Positions 42,178 to 47,846 of a stretch of DNA of 47,846 bases are shown piece by piece. Made by a program: the position numbers and the translations under genes. The stretch comes from Clostridia bacterium (lineage in GTDB: Bacteria; Bacillota; Clostridia; Oscillospirales; CAG-272), in assembly GCA_017444735.1 (NCBI GenBank), contig JAFSWB010000065.1:1-47846 (forward strand), given 5' to 3'. Positions within the stretch are counted from its first letter, which is position 1; every line of letters starts with the position of its first letter. Under the pieces are notes generated by a model. That model made no database searches, had not been told where the DNA came from, and worked only from the letters and a program-made list of their open reading frames with translations.

Positions 42178-42609
42178 ATGAATGTCGAAAACGTTGATGC
42201 TCTCGTAAAAGATTTACTTGAAAAGGCAGGTCCCGTCGATCACAGCGTCAGGCTTCCCGACGCGGAGTTCGACGTTATGGACGCTATATGGGGAGGCAAC
42301 CCGCCTCTCACCACCTCGTATCTTATGCAGAAGATCGGTCATAAGAAAGGGTGGAAGGCTCCTACCCTTATTTCTTTTCTCGTGAGACTTGAAGAGCGCG
42401 GTTTTATAACTTCCTTCAAGAACGGCAAGGAGCGTTATTACGTTCCCGTCGCCGACAGGGAAGAATACGTCCGGCTCGTGACGGAGAGCTTTATCGAGAG
42501 ATATCATCACTCGTCCTTTGTCTCCGTCCTCAATTCTCTTTACAAGGACAAGGGACTTGACGAAAAGGATATAGACGAATTCCTCGAGTGGCTGAAGAGC
42601 AGATATTGA
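42178..42609 (+). CDS. second BlaI/MecI-like winged-helix regulator
   Basis: 143 residues from ATG 42178 behind GGAACGGAG. The core AEFDVMDAIWGGN, then KAPTLISFLVRLEERGF and the wing NGKERYYVPV match the BlaI/CopY family. The N-terminus carries an extra 33 residues. No BlaR1-type protease follows; instead a putative winged-helix protein of unknown family lies 13 bases downstream. The signal and target genes are unknown. Confidence 0.82.
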   Translation: MNVENVDALVKDLLEKAGPVDHSVRLPDAEFDVMDAIWGGNPPLTTSYLMQKIGHKKGWKAPTLISFLVRLEERGFITSFKNGKERYYVPVADREEYVRLVTESFIERYHHSSFVSVLNSLYKDKGLDEKDIDEFLEWLKSRY

Positions 42610-42622
42610 GGAGACGCCAGAA

Positions 42623-43378
42623 TTGAAATACGAAACGGTTGACAGTGCGGCTTTTTCCGGGATACGCCTTTCCGTTCTCTCAGATCCTCATCTGAGAGAG
42701 GGGATAGGGACGTACAAAGAGAAAAAGCTGCATTTGATTTTGAAGAGATATTTCGTCCGCTCCGAGGACGCGCTCGAGGTCCCTTTCCGCGGCTTTGTAT
42801 GCGACGGGAAGGAGGGGGATCTCATCACCGAGGTTATGACGACGTCTCTCTCCGGCATGGACGGAAAGCTCGCCGCGTTCCTCCCCGACTGCCGCGTCAA
42901 TATAATTTTCCCGCTCACGGTAGAAGACCGCGTGATTTGGATCGACCCCCTGACGGGCGAGACGACCCCGGGAAGGAGATCGCCGAAAAAAGAAAACCTT
43001 AACCGGTTGCTTTCCGAGCTCGTCTTTATCCTCGACCGGCTTTCCTCTCCGAATCTGACCGTCTCGGCCGTCTATATCGCCGCGGACGACTACCGGATCC
43101 TCAACGGGAGAGGCGCCGACCGCAAGATAAAGGCGGAAAAGGCCGAGCGCGTCCCGACGGAGATACGGTCGATCGTCTCTTACGACACGGCTTCCGACAT
43201 GAAGCTGTTCCTGCCGGAGGGCCTTCCCGTAAAGTTCACCCGCGCGGATTTCTCGCGGGCGACGCGTCTCACCGGCAGACGCCTCTGGGGAGCGATCAAA
43301 GTTCTTGTTGAGACGGGCGTCATCCGCGACTCGGGCGAGGGCAGAAAACCGATCTTTTACGAGCGTGTCCCTGAATGA
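42623..43378 (+). CDS. uncharacterised protein with C-terminal winged-helix-like region
   Basis: 251 residues from TTG 42623, with GAGGAG about 9 bases upstream. The N-terminal part (KKLHLILKRYFV) and middle (PGRRSPKKENLNRLLSELVFIL, split here only by a linker) resemble a family of uncharacterised Bacillota proteins in which a nuclease-like domain of about 180 residues precedes a winged helix. The C-terminal region FTRADFSRATRLTGRRLWGA and VLVETGVIRDSGEG looks like that winged helix. It probably shares a transcript with the BlaI-like gene. Function unknown; a DNA-binding role is inferred from the C-terminus only. Confidence 0.65.
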   Translation: MKYETVDSAAFSGIRLSVLSDPHLREGIGTYKEKKLHLILKRYFVRSEDALEVPFRGFVCDGKEGDLITEVMTTSLSGMDGKLAAFLPDCRVNIIFPLTVEDRVIWIDPLTGETTPGRRSPKKENLNRLLSELVFILDRLSSPNLTVSAVYIAADDYRILNGRGADRKIKAEKAERVPTEIRSIVSYDTASDMKLFLPEGLPVKFTRADFSRATRLTGRRLWGAIKVLVETGVIRDSGEGRKPIFYERVPE

Positions 43379-43409
43379 CTCCGTTTCTCAAAAAAAGAGG
43401 CTGCGGTAC

Positions 43410-43438
43410 TTGATTTGATCTCCCTTTTTGTATATAAT
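43410..43438 (+). promoter_or_regulatory. sigma-A promoter of the sugar isomerase gene
   Basis: TTGATT (43410-43415) and TATAAT (43433-43438) with a 17-base spacer. Confidence 0.8.
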
Positions 43439-43472
43439 ATTTTTAATAAACAATTTTATTAAAGGACGGTTT

Positions 43473-44198
43473 GTGATTATGGAATACGGAATTCAGATGT
43501 ACTCCCTTCGCGACATCACGGGAGAGGACCTCGAGGGCGCGCTTCGCGCCGTCGCGGAAATGGGTTATAAAACGGTCGAGTTCGCCGGCTTTTTCGGCCA
43601 CGGCGCGGAAGAGGTTAAGGGATGGCTCGACAAATACGGTCTCAGGATCGTCGGGACTCACAGCGGCTGGGAGGACCTGAGAGACGATTTTGAGGGAACG
43701 GTAAAATACCACAAGACGCTCGGAAACACGCGTTACATCATCCCCGGCGCTGACCTCGGGACGAGAGAGAAGCTCGACGCTTTCATCGACTTCGTCAACG
43801 AGATCGGACCGAAACTCAGAGCGGAAGGCATCGAGCTCGGCTATCACAACCACGCCCATGAATTCAGGACCGAGGAGTTCGGTTACCACATCCACCGCGA
43901 GCTCGAGGAGAAGACGGACGTCTTCTTCGAGATCGACACGTACTGGGCGTTCGTCGCGGGCGAGGATCCCGTCGCTCTGCTCGACAGACTCGGCGACAGA
44001 GTCAGAATGATCCACCTCAAGGACGGCACGCCGGACGGAAACGGTCTCGCGCTCGGCGAGGGAAGCGCTCCCGTCGCCGCCGTCAGGGAAAAGGCGATCG
44101 CCGCCGGCCTCGATATCGTGGTCGAGAGCGAGGGCTGCAGACCGACGGGCAGGGAAGAAGCCGAACGCTGCATCAAATATCTGAAATCCCTCGGTTAA
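43473..44198 (+). CDS. sugar phosphate isomerase/epimerase family protein
   Basis: 241 residues. A xylose-isomerase-like TIM barrel, with YGIQMYSLRD at strand 1, the His/Glu segment YHNHAHEF, EIDTYWA, HLKDG and the last catalytic Glu in VESEG. Members isomerise or epimerise sugars and inositols. GTG 43473 is 6 bases after AAAGGA; the ATG at 43479 is also possible and the two differ by two residues. A hairpin follows. The Gfo/Idh/MocA gene 3.6 kb upstream is a frequent functional partner of this family, but the link here is an inference. Confidence 0.87.
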   Translation: MIMEYGIQMYSLRDITGEDLEGALRAVAEMGYKTVEFAGFFGHGAEEVKGWLDKYGLRIVGTHSGWEDLRDDFEGTVKYHKTLGNTRYIIPGADLGTREKLDAFIDFVNEIGPKLRAEGIELGYHNHAHEFRTEEFGYHIHRELEEKTDVFFEIDTYWAFVAGEDPVALLDRLGDRVRMIHLKDGTPDGNGLALGEGSAPVAAVREKAIAAGLDIVVESEGCRPTGREEAERCIKYLKSLG

Positions 44199-44203
44199 AA
44201 CCG

Positions 44204-44231
44204 TAACGCCGGTATTCAAATATCGGCGTTA
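44204..44231. other. hairpin between the isomerase and XpaC-like genes
   Basis: TAACGCCG / CGGCGTTA with a further TAT/ATA pair inside. No T-run follows on the plus strand, so termination is doubtful. No promoter with good boxes is seen before the next gene. Confidence 0.5.
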
Positions 44232-44275
44232 AAACTATCGGGTAACTATTGTTACATAGAAAGGAGGGGAGCCGC

Positions 44276-45439
44276 TTGAAACCGTACAGACAACTGAAGA
44301 TCCCGAAGTGGGCGATCGTTTTGCTGTTTTTTGTCAATCCGCCTCTCGCGGTCATCCTCCTTATCGTCAGTCTGATAAAGATCCCGTACTCCGACGCCGA
44401 GCTCGAAAAGATGAAAAAAGCCGAGGCGAAGGCGGAGGAAACAACGGCGTCCGGGCCAGTCGGTCAGAAAGCGGCCGATCCCGGGGCGGGCGTCTCTCCG
44501 TCGGTCGGGGACGCGGCGGGGGTCAGGAAAAAGGGCAAAGCGACCGCGGGGGAGGTAATCGCCGTTATCCTCTCGATCATTTTTGCCGTCGCCTCGCTCG
44601 GAGCGGCGATCACGCTGTCGAATCCGATCGCCGTGTCGGAGCTCGTCGCCCTCGCGTCGTACCTGACCGTCTCTCTCGCCTCCTTCGCCGTCGGTATGAC
44701 GATGAGGGGAAGGAGAAAACGCGCCGCGAGATACGGCGAGTGGATAGGCGACCGCGACGCGTACGATCTGAGGACTCTCTCATACGCGTCGGGAGTTAAT
44801 AAAAAACGCGTTCTCCGCGACCTCAGACGGCTGACCGCGTCCGGCGCGTTCGGACCGAAGGCGTTCGTCGACGAGTCGTCGATGATGTTCTACAGATCGC
44901 CCGACGCGGCGGAGAAATACAAGAAGGATCGCGACCGTTTCCGCTCTTCGACAGGCTCGGCGTCCGACATCGAGGCGTATACCGAGATCCTGATGAAGAT
45001 CCGCCGTCTCAACGACGAGATCGCCGACCCCGAGGTCTCGCGCAACATCGACCGGATAGAGGAACAGACGAGATATATCTTCGGATACGTGAGCGACCAC
45101 CCCGAGAAGCGCGGGAATATCAGCACCTTTATGAACTACTATCTGCCGACGACCCTGAAGCTGCTCGAATCATACGCTCAGCTTGAAAAAATGGGCGAGG
45201 GCGGAGAGAATATGCAAAAATCCAAAGAGGGTATCGAGGGGATACTGACGATGCTCTCGGAGGGGTTCGTCAGACAGACCGATCAACTCTTTGCAAGCGA
45301 ATCGATAGAGATCAATTCCGATATCGAAGTTCTCGAGACGATGATGAAGAAGGACGGTCTGACGGGGACCCGCGATTTCGATCTCGGAGGCTTCGCCGCC
45401 CGGTCGGACGGCGGGGAAAAAGGAGGAGAAAAAAAGTGA
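44276..45439 (+). CDS. XpaC-like membrane protein (5-bromo-4-chloroindolyl phosphate hydrolysis family)
   Basis: 387 residues from TTG 44276, 5-6 bases after GGAGGGG. A membrane helix at about 12-33, a charged linker, two more helices at about 95-145, then a cytoplasmic region. The C-terminal half contains DIEAYTEILMKIRRLNDEIA and a long helix with YYLPTTLKLLESYAQLE, both typical of XpaC family proteins, which often sit beside TelA. TelA is absent. A possible winged-helix stretch (LSYASGVNKKRVLRDLRRL) lies near residue 175. It overlaps the GH26-like gene by four bases. Confidence 0.83.
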   Translation: MKPYRQLKIPKWAIVLLFFVNPPLAVILLIVSLIKIPYSDAELEKMKKAEAKAEETTASGPVGQKAADPGAGVSPSVGDAAGVRKKGKATAGEVIAVILSIIFAVASLGAAITLSNPIAVSELVALASYLTVSLASFAVGMTMRGRRKRAARYGEWIGDRDAYDLRTLSYASGVNKKRVLRDLRRLTASGAFGPKAFVDESSMMFYRSPDAAEKYKKDRDRFRSSTGSASDIEAYTEILMKIRRLNDEIADPEVSRNIDRIEEQTRYIFGYVSDHPEKRGNISTFMNYYLPTTLKLLESYAQLEKMGEGGENMQKSKEGIEGILTMLSEGFVRQTDQLFASESIEINSDIEVLETMMKKDGLTGTRDFDLGGFAARSDGGEKGGEKK

Positions 45440-47667
45440 AATTCAAGAGCATCCTTTGCGCTTTCTTCGCGCTTCTGATTTTCGTTTCCGCGATCCCGGC
45501 GGGAGCGGCGGACCCTTACTGGGCGGCGCAGTCGGAATACAATGAAGCGATCAAATCCGGCGATTACAATCGGATCATAAAGGCGGGAAAGGCGATAGAG
45601 GCGATCTATCCGAACCCGTCGAACGAAACGGAGAGGTCGCGCGTTTTGATGCCGCTCCTTGCGGTCGCTGAATCGTACGCCTCTCTCGGTCAGTTCACGA
45701 ACGCCGCCGTATATTACGAAAAATATCTCAAAGTCACGAAGCTCTCGGTCGCGGCGGGAACGAAGCTTTCCAAGGGCTCTCTGAACGCGATATCGATGAT
45801 GATACGGCACGATACCGTGAAGCCGACCGTTTACGCCAAGACCGCCGACGTCTCGAATATCCCGTATTACGGGGCGAAAAACGAGCCCGCCGCCGGAACG
45901 TACAGCGGTATGTGCGACTCCTTCAATTCACAGCGCGACAGCGCGTTTCTCCTTTACGTGCTTTTCTCGCGCGAGGAGATCAGCAAATACGACTGGTCAA
46001 TTCCGAAGGACGATCCGAACCTTATCCTGACGATCGCGTGGAACGTGCCGAACGAAACGCTCGCCGACCTCAAGGAGGTCGCGTCGGGCGTCCACGACGA
46101 ATACATAAAGAGGAATCTTGAATATCTGAACACTCTCGGCTGCCGCGTTATGATCCGTTTCGGAGGAGAAGTCAACTGCTGGCCGAGTATGCCCTCGACG
46201 CAGGACGCCTATGACAAAAGCGGAGCCGAATACGCGAATACTTTCAAAGAGGCGTTCCGGCGCGTGGCGGACATCGTTCACAAAGAGTCCGACGCCGCGA
46301 TGGTCTTCTCGCCCAACGAGATAACGGGATGGTACTTTGATCTTACCGATTTTTATCCCGGCGACAAATACGTGGACTGGGTGGGGATGAGCACGTACGG
46401 AAACGCGAAAAAAGCAGACGGGATCCTTTCGAGCTTCAACGACGCGTATTACTGCACGGGCTATTTTGAAAATCAGCTGATAAGGATCGAGCCGATAATC
46501 GAGGCGTTCGGAGACAGGAAACCGATCATAATCACGGAGTACGGATTCTGCTACAGGAACGATTCGAACTCCCTCCAGACGGAAGCGCACGCGCTCTCCT
46601 CGATGCGTTATTTTCTCACGTATCTCACGATGCTTTATCCGCAGGTCAAGGCGATCAACTATTTCAACACCAATTTCGGCGGCAGTTATTACGCGCTGTT
46701 TCCCGGAAGGACGAACGGCACGGTCGGACGGACGGTCAGCCAGAATCTCGCGGATCTTTACACGGAGATCGTCTCGGGCGATCCCGCGATAGAGTATTCA
46801 AACGGCAGGGGCGGATACTGCGGATATACGAAGCTCGAGAATATTGACGAACCGCTCGATTCACTCGATATGTCGGTTTACGCGTGGTATCCGACGAACA
46901 GTCCCAATACCGTCGAGTATACTTTCGATACCGTGTCAAAGCTCAAAACGACCTCGTATCCCTATTCTTTTTCGATACAGACGGAGTCCGTTCCCGTCGG
47001 GACGCATCTTCTCGCGGTCAGCGTCAAGTGCCTTGCCGAGAACACAAGATATCTTTATACGGTCACCCGCGACGGAGAAGGGAAAATCACCGTAAAGAGC
47101 GCCGATCTCGACAAGATCAAGGACGTAAAGAAGACCGACTGGTTTTACGATAACGTCGCTTACTGCATGGGCGCCGGTCTCCTCGCCGGAGTCGGCGGCG
47201 GGCGCTTCGAGCCGAACACCGATCTCAACAGGGCGATGTTCGTGACGATCCTCGGAAGGATGGCGGGCGTCGACGCGTCGGCGTACAACAGCCCCTCGTT
47301 CTCCGACGTGAAGGCGGGAGAGTGGTACTCGCCGTACGTCGCCTGGGCGAAGGAAAACGGCATCGTCAACGGCGTTTCCGCGACGAGGTTCGATCCCGAG
47401 GGACTCGTCACCCGCGAGCAGATGTGCGCGATCCTCGTGAGATACGCGGACAGATACGGGGTGGAGATCCCGGGCGTTCCCTCCGACGTCAAGCTCTTCG
47501 CCGACGACGCGAAAATAAGCGACTGGGCGAAGGAAGCGGTTTACCGCGCGAGAGCCGCCGGTATCGTCAACGGCAAGGAAAAGAACCGCTTCGATCCCCT
47601 CGCATCCGCAACGAGGGCGGAAGGCGCGGCGATCTTTATGAGATACTCCTTCCTCTCTATGAACTGA
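45436..47667 (+). CDS. secreted GH26-like glycoside hydrolase with three SLH domains
   Basis: 743 residues from GTG 45436, overlapping the XpaC-like stop, with AGGAGGAG upstream. A signal peptide ends near residue 23. Residues 25-120 look like TPR-type helices. The middle domain resembles GH26 beta-mannanases: RFGGEVNCW puts the likely acid/base at Glu245, and IITEYGF puts the likely nucleophile at Glu368. Three SLH motifs (LNRAMFVTILGRM, VTREQMCAILVRY, ATRAEGAAIFMRY) fill about 560-743. It should be a wall-bound mannan- or glucan-cleaving enzyme; substrate is inferred from the family only. Confidence 0.83.
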   Translation: MKFKSILCAFFALLIFVSAIPAGAADPYWAAQSEYNEAIKSGDYNRIIKAGKAIEAIYPNPSNETERSRVLMPLLAVAESYASLGQFTNAAVYYEKYLKVTKLSVAAGTKLSKGSLNAISMMIRHDTVKPTVYAKTADVSNIPYYGAKNEPAAGTYSGMCDSFNSQRDSAFLLYVLFSREEISKYDWSIPKDDPNLILTIAWNVPNETLADLKEVASGVHDEYIKRNLEYLNTLGCRVMIRFGGEVNCWPSMPSTQDAYDKSGAEYANTFKEAFRRVADIVHKESDAAMVFSPNEITGWYFDLTDFYPGDKYVDWVGMSTYGNAKKADGILSSFNDAYYCTGYFENQLIRIEPIIEAFGDRKPIIITEYGFCYRNDSNSLQTEAHALSSMRYFLTYLTMLYPQVKAINYFNTNFGGSYYALFPGRTNGTVGRTVSQNLADLYTEIVSGDPAIEYSNGRGGYCGYTKLENIDEPLDSLDMSVYAWYPTNSPNTVEYTFDTVSKLKTTSYPYSFSIQTESVPVGTHLLAVSVKCLAENTRYLYTVTRDGEGKITVKSADLDKIKDVKKTDWFYDNVAYCMGAGLLAGVGGGRFEPNTDLNRAMFVTILGRMAGVDASAYNSPSFSDVKAGEWYSPYVAWAKENGIVNGVSATRFDPEGLVTREQMCAILVRYADRYGVEIPGVPSDVKLFADDAKISDWAKEAVYRARAAGIVNGKEKNRFDPLASATRAEGAAIFMRYSFLSMN

Positions 47668-47670
47668 AAG

Positions 47671-47712
47671 AAAAAAACGGTGTGTTCCGCTCGGCGGAAC
47701 ACACCGTTTTTT
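47671..47712 (+). terminator. terminator after the GH26-like gene
   Basis: A 14-bp stem (ACGGTGTGTTCCGC and its complement) with a TCG loop is flanked by an A-run and a T-run. Confidence 0.93.
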
Positions 47713-47718
47713 GTATCA

Positions 47719-47846
47719 AGAAAACCACGCGATAGTCGCGTGGTTCAAAAGAGGTTAACCGATGAGAAGAGAATCCTCCGTTTGTGGTAGAATAAAGAAG
47801 GCCTGCCAGCCAAACAAAGAACCACAAACGGAGGATTAACATCTAT
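47719..47846 (+). mobile_element. probable left end of an insertion sequence cut by the window edge
   Basis: Two strong inverted repeats occur within about 120 bases: AACCACGCGA / TCGCGTGGTT with a TAG loop (47723-47745), and a 17-bp arm pair (47772-47788 with 47821-47837) separated by 32 bases. The right arm contains GGAGG, a ribosome site about 6-10 bases before the window ends, so an open frame should start just beyond. Hairpin ends plus a hidden ribosome site are typical of IS200/IS605-type elements. The family is inferred; the transposase is not visible. Confidence 0.5.

Noticed and set aside
1..47846. tRNA, rRNA, CRISPR array or prophage
   Set aside because: No cloverleaf-like tRNA sequence, no ribosomal RNA conserved blocks, no evenly spaced direct repeats and no phage structural genes were seen on either strand.

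Overview
The window looks like a chromosomal segment from an endospore-forming, anaerobic Clostridia-type member of the Bacillota, probably an uncultured relative of gut Oscillospirales or Christensenellales (lineage is inferred from gene content). The evidence is a complete spoIIIAA-AH operon, consensus sigma-A promoters with 17-bp spacers, strong AGGAGG ribosome sites, frequent GTG and TTG starts, a radical-SAM glycyl-radical-enzyme activase, and five secreted proteins with S-layer homology (SLH) domains. Codon use is G+C-rich nearly everywhere. The main exception is an A+T-richer patch at about 35.3-37.2 kb.

Layout. 0-4.4 kb: three secreted or surface proteins (DUF4886/SGNH-like with SLH, a membrane-anchored cohesin-like protein, a cohesin-like protein with SLH), preceded by a gene-free stretch rich in palindromes. 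4.4-6.4 kb: a BlaI/BlaR1-type regulator pair. 6.5-7.6 kb: mreB on the minus strand. 7.7-13.9 kb, minus strand: a 57-residue membrane protein, recD2, comF and a beta-helix SLH protein, the last three translationally overlapped. 14.1-16.8 kb: a cytidylate-kinase-like protein, metK and a convergent tepA-type protease. 16.9-19.8 kb: a tight operon of yqeG, an Xaa-Pro peptidase, nadE and a nicotinamide-nucleotide adenylyltransferase-like gene. 19.8-26.3 kb, minus strand: DUF951-yfhO-ruvA-ruvB, a tagA-like glycosyltransferase, acpP and rplS with a candidate L19 leader. 26.3-31.2 kb: spoIIIAA to spoIIIAH. 31.2-33.5 kb, minus strand: ylxM-ffh-rpsP-khpA. 33.7-35.3 kb: an Ig-like/SLH protein. 35.4-37.7 kb: an ECF sigma factor with a probable anti-sigma factor and a third membrane protein, behind two ECF-like promoter repeats. 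37.9-39.9 kb: an orphan glycyl-radical activase and a Gfo/Idh/MocA oxidoreductase. 40-42 kb, minus strand: manA and a ROK-like repressor. 42-44.2 kb: a second BlaI-like regulator, an unknown protein ending in a putative winged helix, and a sugar isomerase. 44.3-47.7 kb: an XpaC-like membrane protein overlapping a GH26-like glycosidase with SLH domains. The last ~130 bases hold two hairpins that look like the left end of an insertion sequence whose transposase would begin beyond the window.

Taken together, this is core housekeeping (translation, protein targeting, recombination, NAD and SAM synthesis, sporulation) interleaved with cell-surface carbohydrate-related genes and signal-transduction cassettes. 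I saw no rRNA, tRNA, CRISPR array, prophage or defence island. The most interesting parts are the cohesin/SLH surface cluster, the ECF sigma cassette with its repeated promoter motif, the spoIIIA operon sitting where rimM-trmD normally lie, and the overlapped recD2-comF-SLH operon.
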